DNA from: Bartonella tamiae Th239
GTDB taxonomy: Bacteria; Pseudomonadota; Alphaproteobacteria; Rhizobiales; Rhizobiaceae
Length of the DNA stretch: 64,000 bases
Reading direction: 5' to 3'
NCBI RefSeq assembly: GCF_000278275.1
Contig: NZ_JH725147.1
Coordinates: forward strand, 980,849 to 1,044,848
Below, in pieces: positions 31,768 through 41,046 of this stretch. The notes under the pieces were generated by a model, which saw nothing but the letters and a program-made list of their open reading frames with translations, did no database searches and was not told where the DNA came from. Position 1 is the stretch's first letter. Every line of letters starts with the position of its first letter. The position numbers and the translations under genes were made by a program.

Positions 31768-32879
31768 CGCGTTTTAAATTGATTAAAATCAAATTTATAC
31801 AGGCCCAAAACCAAGTAAAAGCAAGCTGGAAAGATGCGCTAGGTGCTGGTATGGCATCTGGTTTGGCTTGGTTTGTCTCAGCGCAAATTTTAGGTCATCC
31901 TAATCCAATTTATGCAGCTATGACTGCTATGATTTGTTTGGCACCGGGTTTGCCTAGTCATGGTCGTCAAGCCATTTATGTTTTGGTTGGTGTGTTGACA
32001 GGCGTGGTTGTTGGTGAACTGACACTTCTTTTGCCACCCATGCCAACAGAAATACGGATTGCTCTAGTCGGTTTTGCGGGGCTTACAATCGCTTCTGCCT
32101 ATGCCGTTATACCTGCCATTATTATTCAGGCGGGTCTTTCTGCGGTTATGGTTTTTGCTCTTGGTGCAGAAGTTGCAGGTTGGACACGTGTGATTGATGT
32201 CGCTGTTGGGACTTCGATTGGATTAATTTTTAGTCAAATTCTTTTTACGCCGGATCAACTTAAAACACTTGGGCAGTCGGTTGAACGTTTTTTTAAAGAA
32301 CTCACTTTAAATTACACCCTTACGAATAATGCTCTTGATAAAAATGATATATTGATTGCACGACAAGCACTTAAAAGTTGTGGACGAACACATATCGCAT
32401 TGGTTGCGCTGATTGCGACCATTGATGAGGCACGTACCAATACACGTTGGACAGTCCGTGGAAGGCTTTTTTCGCGAGAGGTCGGCACGTTGGCTGCCCG
32501 TTATGACCAATCAGCTATTCGACTTTATGCCTCTTCGCTTCTTTTATGTGAAGCAATTCACAATGCTTTGCGTAAACATCGTGATGCACCACCTGAATGG
32601 TTTGGGGATGCAATAAAATTGGTGGCATCGAATTGTCGTTATTTGTCAGGAGATGCTAAAGAGGGGGAGGAATTTATTATGCCCGATCGTTCAGTACGTG
32701 AGGAGGTGTCTCTTAGTTGGCGTGAATGTGTTATTGATCTTGAAATGGCAGAAAATATCTTAGCGCGTTTTTATAAAACTAAAACACGCAAAAAAAGACT
32801 TATTGCTTTTCGAAAAAAGAAAATATTAGATGCTGTTCGTGCGCAATTAAATGATCAGAAAGATCGTGTGGACCGTTAA
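31764..32879 (+). CDS. FUSC family membrane protein
   Basis: 371 residues from the ATG at 31764, which overlaps the stop of the permease gene (ATGA). After a basic N terminus come six hydrophobic segments (about residues 25-165) with the FUSC/ArAE signature FVSAQILGHPNPIYAAMTAM and RQAIYVLVGVLTGVVVGEL. The C-terminal 200 residues are cytoplasmic and helical. FUSC proteins are linked to export of aromatic or other small acids, but substrates are largely unknown. Coupling to an SLC13-type carrier suggests linked transport of a common anion; that is an inference. Confidence 0.8.
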   Translation: MTRFKLIKIKFIQAQNQVKASWKDALGAGMASGLAWFVSAQILGHPNPIYAAMTAMICLAPGLPSHGRQAIYVLVGVLTGVVVGELTLLLPPMPTEIRIALVGFAGLTIASAYAVIPAIIIQAGLSAVMVFALGAEVAGWTRVIDVAVGTSIGLIFSQILFTPDQLKTLGQSVERFFKELTLNYTLTNNALDKNDILIARQALKSCGRTHIALVALIATIDEARTNTRWTVRGRLFSREVGTLAARYDQSAIRLYASSLLLCEAIHNALRKHRDAPPEWFGDAIKLVASNCRYLSGDAKEGEEFIMPDRSVREEVSLSWRECVIDLEMAENILARFYKTKTRKKRLIAFRKKKILDAVRAQLNDQKDRVDR

Positions 32880-33014
32880 GAATAAAGTTTAAGATAAATA
32901 AAATACGCACTTTCATTAAAATCCTAATGAAATTATTTTCGTCCTTTTTATAATTAGGACTACCATCTTTGATAAAAAATGCGTAAATGCACAAAACAAA
33001 ATTAGGAAAGATTG

Positions 33015-33686
33015 ATGTCAGACGATAGTTTTTTTCGAGAAGTAAATGAAGAAATCCGTCAAGATCGCCTAAAGGCACTTTGGTCGCGTTTTGGCCCATT
33101 TTTAATTGGAGCGGCATTTCTTCTTGTCGTGGGAACTGCTATTCATCAGGTCTATAATTATTGGCAAGCTGGTAAGGCAAACACGATTGGTGATACTTTT
33201 CTGGCAAGTTTTAATAATATTGAACAAAATAATTTTGATGATGCTTTAAAGCAGTTAAATACTGTTGAGCAGTCTGATTTTGGTGGCTATCCTTATCTTG
33301 CGCAATTGCGTAAAGCTACAATTTTTATGGAAAATGGTAAAAATGCACAAGCCGTTGACGCATTTGATAGCGTAAGCAACGATAAAAAAGCACCTGAATT
33401 GCTTCAAAAAGTCGCCAAAATTCGAGCAGCTTTCATTCTTGTAGATTATGGTCAATTTGAAGATGTGGAAAAACGTGTCAAAGATTTGGCAACGGACATT
33501 GATCCAATGCGTATGTCTGCTCGTGAGGCGTTGGGATTGGCAGCCTATAAGGCTGAAAAATATGACGTGGCTGTTTATTATTTCAAAAAGATTGTTGATG
33601 AAAAACTGGCTGGCATAAAAACAACCGAACGCGCTCAAATGATGTTAGATATGATTTATAGTGCGGGCAAAGCTGTTAAAGGTTAA
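33015..33686 (+). CDS. YfgM-like TPR membrane protein
   Basis: 223 residues from ATG 33015. A short cytoplasmic start (SDDSFFREVNEEIRQDRLKA) leads to one membrane helix (about residues 27-46, GPFLIGAAFLLVVGTAI), then a periplasmic tetratricopeptide-type domain (FDDALKQLNTVEQSDFGGYP and later repeats). This is the layout of YfgM, a SecYEG-associated periplasmic chaperone. In many relatives a BamB-like gene lies between it and der; here only three bases separate it from der, so the two form an operon. The role in export is inferred from the family. Confidence 0.82.
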   Translation: MSDDSFFREVNEEIRQDRLKALWSRFGPFLIGAAFLLVVGTAIHQVYNYWQAGKANTIGDTFLASFNNIEQNNFDDALKQLNTVEQSDFGGYPYLAQLRKATIFMENGKNAQAVDAFDSVSNDKKAPELLQKVAKIRAAFILVDYGQFEDVEKRVKDLATDIDPMRMSAREALGLAAYKAEKYDVAVYYFKKIVDEKLAGIKTTERAQMMLDMIYSAGKAVKG

Positions 33687-33689
33687 GAA

Positions 33690-35117
33690 ATGAGTTTAAC
33701 CGTTGCAATTATCGGGCGTCCAAATGTCGGTAAGTCAACATTGTTTAACCGTTTGGTTGGACAACGTTTGGCTTTGGTTGATGATACGCCGGGTGTTACG
33801 CGCGATCGACGCATGCATTCTGCCCGTTTGCAGGATTTGCGATTTGATGTCATTGATACAGCTGGGCTTGAAGATGCAGATGATCATAGCCTTGAAGGGC
33901 GTATGCGCACTCAAACAAAAATGGCAATAGAAGAGGCAGATCTTATTTTATTTGTCTTAGATGCCAAAAGCGGTATGACGCCGAATGATTTAAATTTTGC
34001 TTCTCTTGTACGCAAATCTGGAAAACCGATTATTCTTGTTGCCAATAAAGCAGAAGCAAAAGAGGCAACAGCAGGATTTTATGACGCGTGGTCTTTAGGT
34101 CTTGGTGAGCCATGCCCGATATCAGCTGAGCATGGTTTAGGTATGTCTGATTTGCGTGATGCGATTGTTGAGGCTGTAGGGGAAGACAAAGCTTTTGAAA
34201 AAGAATTGGAAGAAGAGCGCATTCGTATTCAGCCACCATCGATTGGTGATGATATTGATGATCCTGAAGCTGAAGAGCCAGCTTATGATAATACCAAGCC
34301 AATTCGCATAGCCATTGCAGGGCGCCCTAATGTGGGTAAATCCACTCTTATCAATACTATGGTTGGACAAGATCGCCTTTTGACTGGGCCAGAAGCAGGT
34401 GTTACCCGCGATTCGATTTCGGTTGACTGGGAATGGCGAGGCCGCAAAGTCAAACTTTTTGATACTGCTGGCTTGCGACGTAAAGCCAAAGTGCAAGGTA
34501 AACTTGAAAAGCTTTCCGTTGCCGATACATTGCGAGCCATTCGGTTTGCCGAAGTAGTGATTATCGTGTTTGATGCGACTATACCTTTTGAAAAGCAAGA
34601 TTTGCAAATTGCGGATTTGGTTATTCGAGAAGGACGTGCACCAATCATTGCCTTTAATAAATGGGATTTGATTGAAGATCGTCAGCAGACACTTATAGAT
34701 TTACATGAAAAATGCGCGCGGCTTTTACCGCAAGTGCGCGGTTTAAGAGCTCTTCCTTTGTCTGGAGAACACGGACAAGGCATTGATCGCTTAATGGAAA
34801 ATATCGAAAATGTGCATAAGGTTTGGAACCGTCGTATTTCAACAGGAAAATTAAACCGCTGGTTAGAAGGCGCGGTTGGTCGTCATCCACCACCTGCTGT
34901 ATCAGGGAGGCGTTTAAAAATAAAATATATGACACAGGTGAAAACCAGACCCCCTGGATTTGTTATTTCTGGATCACGTCCTGATGCGATGCCACAGTCT
35001 TATTTAAGATATTTGACAAATGCCTTACGAGATCGTTTTGATATGCCAGGCGTACCTATTCGTTTATCGATGCGTACATCAGATAATCCTTTTGCCGGGC
35101 GTGCAAAAAAACGCTAA
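33690..35117 (+). CDS. der: Ribosome assembly GTPase Der (EngA)
   Basis: 475 residues. Der has two tandem GTPase domains and a KH-like C-terminal domain and acts in 50S subunit assembly. Each G domain has a P-loop GRPNVGKST, at residues 8-16 and near 208-216, and the G3/G4 motifs DTAGLE/NKAE and DTAGLR/NKWD. The KH-like part ends [16 protein letters not shown]. It follows the YfgM-like gene closely, and a hairpin terminator stands 17 bases after the stop. Confidence 0.97.
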   Translation: MSLTVAIIGRPNVGKSTLFNRLVGQRLALVDDTPGVTRDRRMHSARLQDLRFDVIDTAGLEDADDHSLEGRMRTQTKMAIEEADLILFVLDAKSGMTPNDLNFASLVRKSGKPIILVANKAEAKEATAGFYDAWSLGLGEPCPISAEHGLGMSDLRDAIVEAVGEDKAFEKELEEERIRIQPPSIGDDIDDPEAEEPAYDNTKPIRIAIAGRPNVGKSTLINTMVGQDRLLTGPEAGVTRDSISVDWEWRGRKVKLFDTAGLRRKAKVQGKLEKLSVADTLRAIRFAEVVIIVFDATIPFEKQDLQIADLVIREGRAPIIAFNKWDLIEDRQQTLIDLHEKCARLLPQVRGLRALPLSGEHGQGIDRLMENIENVHKVWNRRISTGKLNRWLEGAVGRHPPPAVSGRRLKIKYMTQVKTRPPGFVISGSRPDAMPQSYLRYLTNALRDRFDMPGVPIRLSMRTSDNPFAGRAKKR

Positions 35118-35130
35118 ATTTTATTCTGTT

Positions 35131-35175
35131 ATACCGCTCAATAGTTAATACTGTTGAGCGTATTTGTTTCTTTTT
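35131..35175 (+). terminator. Terminator after der
   Basis: CGCTCAA (35135-35141) pairs with TTGAGCG (35154-35160); outer ATAC/GTAT bases extend the stem with one bulge. A T-rich run (TATTTGTTTCTTTTT) follows, as in an intrinsic terminator. Confidence 0.75.
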
Positions 35176-35261
35176 CCTAGAAAACCACAGTTTTTCGATT
35201 AACTATTACTACATTTTAATAAAAAATTAATCAATAATATCAACGAATAAGGCTCTTTTTG

Positions 35262-35282
35262 TTAACCATAAATAAAGGTTAA
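35262..35282. promoter_or_regulatory. Inverted TTAACC repeat, possible CtrA site
   Basis: TTAACC (35262-35267) and GGTTAA (35277-35282) form a perfect inverted repeat around nine bases, and the left half continues as TTAACCAT, the CtrA 8-mer half-site. It lies 27 bases before the start of the cell wall hydrolase gene. The geometry differs from the usual direct TTAA-N7-TTAA repeat, so the regulator is uncertain. Confidence 0.4.
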
Positions 35283-35309
35283 TCCGCCATTTTGATTCTC
35301 ACATAAAAA

Positions 35310-36602
35310 TTGTTTGAAATTGTGCGTAAGCGTAAAGTGCGTTGGAGTCGTGTGGTGCCTAGAATATCGTTGAAATCTCCTTTGCGTCGTCACGATGGCA
35401 AAGAAACAAGAAGCGAGAAGTTTTGCATTGCGTCTTCTTATTATCTTCCTGAAGGACGGTTTTATAGTGCTCCTGCTATTTTAAAACAAAAACGTCGCAA
35501 ATTTTATTTATTACCAACAATACTTGGCTTTGGAATGGCAATATGTGCAGCAACAACTTTACAAAATGCCGATATTTTAGAACCGATAAATGTTGGCGTT
35601 TCAGTGCTTAGCCGCAGTCAGACCCCCAATGTCGATAAAGTGCCAAAAGGTGTTGATCCTATTGTTACAGGTTCAATAATCCTCACACATCGTTATAAAG
35701 CTCTTCCTGTAACAGGCGAGATAACAGAACAAAAACTTGGTATAGCTGATCCAAATCCAGATGTTGATCGTGTACGTCGCGCAGAAAAGTCAGATGGTCT
35801 TAATAAGCGTGAAGACAATGCCTTACCAGATCTTTCAAAGATCGAAACGCCTAGAGTTTCTATTCAGATGAGTCCATTGTCAAATTTTCATAAGACATTT
35901 GCACAACTGAGAAAATCGACAAATGACACAAAACCAATCGATATTGCAAGAGCACCTCTTCGTCTCAGTAAAAAATCAAATCCCACATTACCCATTCCAA
36001 AAGTTCTTGCTTCACTTGTTACCAATGATCAAGCCGATATTTTGGCTTTAGGATATGCACCACAAAATGCAAAAATTGATTCGACACCTTTTGATAGTGT
36101 TTTAAAAGATAAAAATGACGGTCGTTTTATTCCCCCTATTGGTAAAAAAGACCATGAATGGGCTGCAACTTTGTTGCCAGCAGCAGCCTTTTCGCCAAAA
36201 GAACAAAAATGTTTGGCAGAAGCAGTCTATTTTGAAGCACGCGGAGAATCAGTCAAAGGACAAGTTGCTGTTGCACAAGTGGTTCTTAATCGTGTACGCA
36301 ATCCAGCATATCCTGGTTCAATTTGTGGTGTTGTCTATCAAAACATTAATTGGAGAAATAAATGCCAGTTTTCTTTTGCGTGTGATGGTAAAAAACACAG
36401 AATCACCGAAAAGCAGAATTGGGTGATTGCACAACAAGTATCAAAAGCAGTGACGGCAGGCCAAATTTGGCTTGCTGATGTGGGTTCTTCGACGCACTAT
36501 CATGCAACTTATGTGCGTCCTCGGTGGGCAAAGTCAATGGATAAAGTTGAAAAAATAGGACTTCATATTTTTTACCGTACCAAAAATGGTGGTTGGAGTT
36601 AA
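35310..36602 (+). CDS. SleB/CwlJ-type cell wall hydrolase
   Basis: 430 residues if started at the TTG at 35310; a GTG at 35322 is an alternative, and no good ribosome site marks either. After a basic N terminus there is one membrane segment (about residues 70-88, LPTILGFGMAICAATTL), a long disordered periplasmic linker rich in Lys and Pro, and a C-terminal Hydrolase_2 domain from about residue 300. It contains CLAEAVYFEARGESVKGQVA with the catalytic Glu and ends FYRTKNGGWS. The domain cleaves peptidoglycan glycan strands in SleB; in alphaproteobacteria such proteins serve cell wall remodelling. A CtrA-like repeat just upstream fits cell-cycle control. Confidence 0.85.
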   Translation: MFEIVRKRKVRWSRVVPRISLKSPLRRHDGKETRSEKFCIASSYYLPEGRFYSAPAILKQKRRKFYLLPTILGFGMAICAATTLQNADILEPINVGVSVLSRSQTPNVDKVPKGVDPIVTGSIILTHRYKALPVTGEITEQKLGIADPNPDVDRVRRAEKSDGLNKREDNALPDLSKIETPRVSIQMSPLSNFHKTFAQLRKSTNDTKPIDIARAPLRLSKKSNPTLPIPKVLASLVTNDQADILALGYAPQNAKIDSTPFDSVLKDKNDGRFIPPIGKKDHEWAATLLPAAAFSPKEQKCLAEAVYFEARGESVKGQVAVAQVVLNRVRNPAYPGSICGVVYQNINWRNKCQFSFACDGKKHRITEKQNWVIAQQVSKAVTAGQIWLADVGSSTHYHATYVRPRWAKSMDKVEKIGLHIFYRTKNGGWS

Positions 36603-36842
36603 TCGTTAGAACCCCAAGGCGCAATAAGATTCCCAGATTTGAACATTCTTATCGTTAAATAGTCTATTTAACGTAGCTAAAAATGAGTAATTTTATCAGA
36701 TAGAATTTATTTTTCCTCTTTTGAAGATGATTCTTCTCATTCTGACTGTTTTGCTCTCTTGACGAATGGTTCAGGTAACAATATGTTGCGCGCGACTTTA
36801 AAGGTTAGACCTTGACTTTTTTGTTTGATGATGAGGCCGATA

Positions 36843-37277
36843 ATGGCAAAAGGTGATACGCCTGATAAGCTGGAAGCGTTGTCAGAAAAACAGGAAGGAA
36901 ATCTTCAATCTTTGGATCTGGATCGCCGACGCCGTAATTTAGAAGTCGAATTAGAGCGTAAGGGTGTACTTAATCAACCAGAACCAATGAAAAATGAGGA
37001 TTTGCCGTCAAAGGGAACGGCACAAGCAATCAAACTGTCAAGTGAGTTTTTGGCAGGCGTCATTGTTGGTGTGGTTCTTGGTTTAGGCTTTGACCAACTG
37101 GTTGGGACATCACCTTGGGGATTAATTATTTTTTTATTCCTTGGTTTTGCCGCTGGTGTGTTAAATATTTTGCGGTCTGTGGGGTATGTTCCCCCCAGCC
37201 AAATCGGACAACGTGGCGCCTCGCGCCAAGATAAAATGGGTGATAACCCTGATAAAACGGGTGATAACCCTCATTAA
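36843..37277 (+). CDS. atpI: ATP synthase subunit I (AtpI)
   Basis: 144 residues from ATG 36843, preceded by GAGG at a 6-base spacing; in-frame starts 12 to 18 bases upstream lack a good site. The N-terminal half is soluble and charged. Two membrane helices follow ([20 protein letters not shown], then [19 protein letters not shown]), the AtpI signature. AtpI helps assemble the c-ring. It heads the Fo operon. The C terminus has an exact 7-residue duplication ([14 protein letters not shown]) from a 21-bp tandem repeat. Confidence 0.92.
   Translation: MAKGDTPDKLEALSEKQEGNLQSLDLDRRRRNLEVELERKGVLNQPEPMKNEDLPSKGTAQAIKLSSEFLAGVIVGVVLGLGFDQLVGTSPWGLIIFLFLGFAAGVLNILRSVGYVPPSQIGQRGASRQDKMGDNPDKTGDNPH
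37230..37271 (+). repeat. 21-bp tandem repeat at the 3' end of atpI
   Basis: Two copies of a 21-base unit (37230-37250 and 37251-37271) differ at one position and encode DKMGDNP and DKTGDNP. Each copy contains the inverted repeat GGGT-GATA-ACCC. It is in frame, so copy number changes would only lengthen or shorten the AtpI tail. Confidence 0.85.
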
Positions 37278-37288
37278 ATGAGGTTAAT

Positions 37289-38047
37289 GTGGCTACAGGC
37301 GCTCCAGATCCTATTCATCAGTTTGAAGTTTCTCGACTGATTAATATTCCTTTGGGAAATACGGATTTGTCATTTACCAATGTTTCTTTGTTTTTGGTTC
37401 TGACTGTCGTTTTATCTGCAATATTCTTGTTTGCATCATCTTCAAGCCGTGGGCTTGTGCCGACACGTATGCAATCTATTTCAGAAATTGCTTATGAATT
37501 TGTTGCAAATACATTGCGTGATTCTGCCGGTTCACAAGGTATGCGGTTTTTCCCTCTTGTGTTTTCATTGTTCATTTTCATTTTAGTGGCTAATTTTATT
37601 GGTCTGTTTCCATATTTTTATACGGTGACTTCACAGATTGCGATAACGTTTGCTTTAGCAATGCTGGTCATATTAACTGTTGTTATCTATGGTTTTTTTA
37701 AGCATGGTTTTGGGTTTTTAAAATTATTTGTTCCCTCAGGTGTGCCTATTATTATTGTGCCTTTGGTTACTTTGATTGAAGTTATCTCATTTTTATCACG
37801 TCCTATAAGCCTTTCTGTTCGTCTCTTTGCCAATATGTTGGCTGGTCACATAACACTAAAAGTGTTTGCGGGTTTTGTGGTTTCAATGATAGGAATGGGT
37901 GCTGTTGGGATAGGGGGCTCTGTATTGCCACTCATTATGACTGTCGCTATAACAGCACTTGAATTTTTAGTGGCGTTTCTTCAGGCATATGTCTTTACTG
38001 TTTTGACCTGTATGTATCTTAATGATGCGGTGCATCCAGGACATTAA
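37289..38047 (+). CDS. atpB: ATP synthase subunit a
   Basis: 252 residues, started by GTG at 37289. Subunit a forms the proton half-channels of Fo. The essential Arg is in [15 protein letters not shown] near residue 185, and the C-terminal segment [20 protein letters not shown] is conserved. It follows atpI by 11 bases and precedes atpE by 59 bases. A purine-rich stretch (AATGAGG) gives the ribosome site. Confidence 0.97.
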   Translation: MATGAPDPIHQFEVSRLINIPLGNTDLSFTNVSLFLVLTVVLSAIFLFASSSSRGLVPTRMQSISEIAYEFVANTLRDSAGSQGMRFFPLVFSLFIFILVANFIGLFPYFYTVTSQIAITFALAMLVILTVVIYGFFKHGFGFLKLFVPSGVPIIIVPLVTLIEVISFLSRPISLSVRLFANMLAGHITLKVFAGFVVSMIGMGAVGIGGSVLPLIMTVAITALEFLVAFLQAYVFTVLTCMYLNDAVHPGH

Positions 38048-38106
38048 TTACACGGATGAATTGGTCATCCATAAATAAATGCGAATTCGCTTTAAAGGAG
38101 AATGAA

Positions 38107-38337
38107 ATGGAATTAGCACTCGCAGCAAAATACATCGGCGCTGGTCTTGCTTGCTTTGGTATGGCTGGTACAGCACTTGGTCTTGGCAATATTTTTGCCG
38201 CCTTTTTATCAGGCGCATTGCGCAATCCATCGGCCGCAGATAGCCAATTTGGTCGCTTGGTTTTTGGTTTTGCCGTGACAGAAGCTTTGGGTATTTTCTC
38301 ATTGCTTATTGCTCTTTTACTTCTTTTTGCTGTTTAA
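38107..38337 (+). CDS. atpE: ATP synthase subunit c
   Basis: 76 residues from ATG 38107, with a strong AAAGGAG at 38094-38100; a longer upstream frame is not needed. Two membrane helices are joined by the polar loop GALRNPSAADSQFGR. The proton-carrying carboxylate is Glu59 (FGFAVTEALGIF). A perfect 12-bp hairpin just after the stop may protect or partly end this message, in line with the many c copies needed per enzyme. Confidence 0.97.
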   Translation: MELALAAKYIGAGLACFGMAGTALGLGNIFAAFLSGALRNPSAADSQFGRLVFGFAVTEALGIFSLLIALLLLFAV

Positions 38338-38349
38338 AATTTCAAAAAC

Positions 38350-38376
38350 TGCCAGTCACATTTTATGTGACTGGCA
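38350..38376 (+). terminator. Strong hairpin between atpE and atpF'
   Basis: TGCCAGTCACAT (38350-38361) and ATGTGACTGGCA (38365-38376) form a perfect 12-bp stem with a 3-base loop. No T-run follows on the forward strand (CTTAAACAG). It is more likely a 3' stabilising or processing element for atpE than a full terminator, since atpF' and atpF lie downstream in the same direction. Confidence 0.7.
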
Positions 38377-38493
38377 CTTAAACAGTAAGATGAAAAGCTT
38401 ATGCTAAAATTGCTTTAAAGAGTTTCATTGCCTACATGATTAATGTTTTGCGGCTTTATAGTTTTATTGAGCCAATAATAAGGATAAAACAGG

Positions 38494-39060
38494 ATGTTTA
38501 TATCCAATGCTTATGCTCAAAATGAGATGTCAACGATTGATCGCATTGAGGATGCTGTGCATCATGCAGAGCGTGTATTTCCTCCATTTGATTTTTCTCA
38601 TTTTAGTTCGCATTTATTTTGGCTGGCAATCAGCTTTGGTTTATTTTACTTTTTCATTGCACGGATTATTGTGCCGCGTATAGGCGGTGTTATCGAAATA
38701 CGTCGTGATCGCATCGCCTCTGATCTTGATCAAGCCGCAAGAATGAATCAGGAGCGCGCAAGCGCAGTTGAAGCGTATGAGCGTGAATTGGCTGATGCAC
38801 GATCAAGAGCGCATATGATTGCGCAAACAGCTCATGATAATGCTCAAAAGCAAGCAGCTGATGAGCGTCATGCTGCTGAAATGGCTTTAGACAAAAAATT
38901 AAAAGATGCCGAAAAACGTATTTTTAAAATTAAAGATCATGCCATGCAGGATGTCGGAAAAATTGCAGAAGAAACATCACGTGCCATTGTGCATGAATTT
39001 CTAGGAAAAAATATTAGCGAATCTGTTGCGACAGCAACAGTAAAATTACTGCGAAATTAG
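38494..39060 (+). CDS. atpF': ATP synthase subunit b'
   Basis: 188 residues. The b' subunit, found in photosynthetic bacteria and alphaproteobacteria, pairs with b to form the peripheral stalk. A leading segment (MFISNAYAQNEMSTIDRIED) is followed by one membrane helix (about residues 44-62, LFWLAISFGLFYFFIARII) and a long charged coiled coil to the end. It follows the atpE hairpin by 117 bases and precedes atpF by 8 bases. An A+G-rich site (AAAACAGG) lies just upstream of the ATG. Confidence 0.92.
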   Translation: MFISNAYAQNEMSTIDRIEDAVHHAERVFPPFDFSHFSSHLFWLAISFGLFYFFIARIIVPRIGGVIEIRRDRIASDLDQAARMNQERASAVEAYERELADARSRAHMIAQTAHDNAQKQAADERHAAEMALDKKLKDAEKRIFKIKDHAMQDVGKIAEETSRAIVHEFLGKNISESVATATVKLLRN

Positions 39061-39068
39061 GAACATGT

Positions 39069-39551
39069 ATGATGAGTGATACTTTTTGGGCTCTTATCGG
39101 TTTATTGTTGTTTCTCGCATTGCTTGTTGCAATCAAGGTTCCATCTAAAACAAACCGTTATCTTGATGATCGTGCTGAGCGTATTGATAAAGAATTAAAC
39201 GAAGCACGTAAATTACGTGAAGAAGCACAAGAGCTTTTAGCGGAATATCAAAGGCGACGCGCAGAGGCAGAAAAAGAAGCAGAAGAAATTATTGCTGTAG
39301 CAAAGCGAGAAGCACAAGCTCTTGCTATAGATGCGCGTGAAAAAACAGAAGCTTATGTTGAACGGCGCAATAAAATGGCAGAAGAAAAAATTGCACAAGC
39401 AGAAACAGATGCTATTTCTGCTGTTAGATCATCTGCTATTGATTTGGCCGTTGCAGCTGCAGGAAAAATCATAACTGAAGAACTTGATTCAAAATATGCG
39501 GATCAATTGATAAAAGCATCATTGCAGGATATTAAAACTTTAGTGAATTGA
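39069..39551 (+). CDS. atpF: ATP synthase subunit b
   Basis: 160 residues (or 159 from the second ATG at 39072). One N-terminal membrane helix (about residues 6-22, WALIGLLLFLALLVAI), then a long helical coiled coil rich in Glu, Arg and Ala (LREEAQELLAEYQRRRAEAE). It forms the stator with b'. It is the last gene of the Fo operon, with an intrinsic terminator 44 bases after the stop. No F1 genes are present, as is normal in alphaproteobacteria. Confidence 0.95.
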   Translation: MMSDTFWALIGLLLFLALLVAIKVPSKTNRYLDDRAERIDKELNEARKLREEAQELLAEYQRRRAEAEKEAEEIIAVAKREAQALAIDAREKTEAYVERRNKMAEEKIAQAETDAISAVRSSAIDLAVAAAGKIITEELDSKYADQLIKASLQDIKTLVN

Positions 39552-40002
39552 TACAATATCGATAATCGTAATCATTTCACATGATGTTATATGTAAAAAA
39601 ACCGTGCTTTAAGCATGGTTTTTTTTATTAACAATACTATTTACAAAAAAATAACTTTTTAACAAATAATTATAATTCTTACAATAATATGAGGCTTGAT
39701 CATCCATTTATTTTATCAAAATGGTAGGGAAAATTTAGGTAAGAACGAAGAGCAAGCTGTGAAAAAATATGACTATTTTAAGAATTGTCGAAACGGTTAA
39801 TTGCGAAATCCTTCTATATATAGGGTAAAAAAAATTACTCTTTTTTTTAGAAAGCATAAGCTTCATCGTTCATTTTTATCGCTTTCTACTATGCATGTTT
39901 TGCTGTTTGTATGATCGTTTTATCAAATTAATAAGGCTATAACCTACTCCAATCATCATGAAGTTAAAAAATAACGATTAATCACTCATAATAATTTAAC
40001 GA
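39552..40002. other. Intergenic region after the Fo operon
   Basis: 451 bases between atpF and the reverse-strand bestrophin gene. Apart from the terminator at 39595-39626 I see no gene, RNA or repeat. The sequence is strongly A+T-rich with frequent stops in all frames. Confidence 0.4.
39595..39626. terminator. Terminator of the Fo operon
   Basis: AAAAAACCGTGCTT and AAGCATGGTTTTTT pair with one G-U wobble and a very small loop, followed by further T residues. The A-run and T-run make it usable from both strands. Confidence 0.85.
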
Positions 40003-40917
40003 TCATTGCAAAACATAATTTATAGGTTCAATGGCTTCTGGCATTTTTTTACCAGTTTGAGCATATATATCTCTGGCGACAAGTGTTGCCATCGCGCAAA
40101 TTGGTAAAGCATTTTTGACTGGAGCAAAAGGCTGTTCCATTTCTTCACTGATGGCATCTAATCCAAATAATGTATAGGCGACAAATAAGCTTGCAACGGG
40201 TGTCCACCAACCAAGAATATCGTTAAAACCAAAGGGAATAAGAAAACAAAAAATATAGGCTGTTCTATGCAAAAGTAATGTGTATGGAAAGGGAACGGGA
40301 GTTGTTTTAAGCCGTTCACAAGCAACTTGAGATTCATTGAGACGCTCAAGAGTCTTGTCAATCATTTGAAATTGGATATCAGTAATTAACTTTTTTTTAT
40401 AGAGAGCAACGAGTTTTTGAGCTAAGCAATTAAGAATAAAAGATGGTTTATTATGAGTTTTTAAATATTCATCATTGATTTTAAAATTCAATTCTAAAAG
40501 AGCTTCAGGAATGGCTTTTGAATTTTTTAAATCATAAGCAAGACTGAAAGAAAAGGCAGATGTTAAGTAGAGAAACGCATGACGTTCATTGATGCGATCA
40601 GAAAATAGATATGTTTGTCGTATAAGATCACGTGAACTTGATACGATTTTACCCCAAATAATACGCCCTTCCCACCAGCGATCATAACAGGCATTATTAC
40701 GAAATCCTAAAAATACCGATAATGCAATACCAAGCATAGTAAATGCGGACGCACTATTATAAGTTGGAACAATATTTGGAAAAAAATAATGTGCCAGAAC
40801 AACTGTCACTGAAAGCAAAAATATTGCAATAAGTTGTGGGGCAATTTTGGGTAATATTGATCCTTGCATTACAAAAAAAAGTTTAAAAATATGTGGGCGT
40901 GGACGAATAATCATCAT
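40003..40917 (-). CDS. Bestrophin family (YneE-like) ion channel protein
   Basis: 304 residues (303 from the second ATG). Membrane protein with family signatures: YNSASAFTMLGIALSVFLGF, then RNNACYDRWWEGRIIWGKIV near residue 75, and TPVASLFVAYTLFGLDAISE near residue 240 with EQPF after it. Bacterial bestrophins are pentameric channels, shown for one homologue to pass cations; ion and role here are unknown. It is a single gene on the reverse strand with AAGGAGAATA before the ATG. Confidence 0.9.
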   Translation of the reverse strand: MMIIRPRPHIFKLFFVMQGSILPKIAPQLIAIFLLSVTVVLAHYFFPNIVPTYNSASAFTMLGIALSVFLGFRNNACYDRWWEGRIIWGKIVSSSRDLIRQTYLFSDRINERHAFLYLTSAFSFSLAYDLKNSKAIPEALLELNFKINDEYLKTHNKPSFILNCLAQKLVALYKKKLITDIQFQMIDKTLERLNESQVACERLKTTPVPFPYTLLLHRTAYIFCFLIPFGFNDILGWWTPVASLFVAYTLFGLDAISEEMEQPFAPVKNALPICAMATLVARDIYAQTGKKMPEAIEPINYVLQ

Positions 40918-41046
40918 TATTCTCCTTGTTTAAGCACAATCATTACAAATGATATATTTAGGGCTTAAAAACATTTTCATTAAGGTGATATGATTAAGCT
41001 CTTTAAATTTATTTAACCAGTGATGAGTATTTTTTCATAACACAAT

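Noticed and set aside
34137..34648. Long overlapping reverse frames inside der
   Set aside because: Antisense shadows of the conserved GTPase gene; low-complexity translations without domains.
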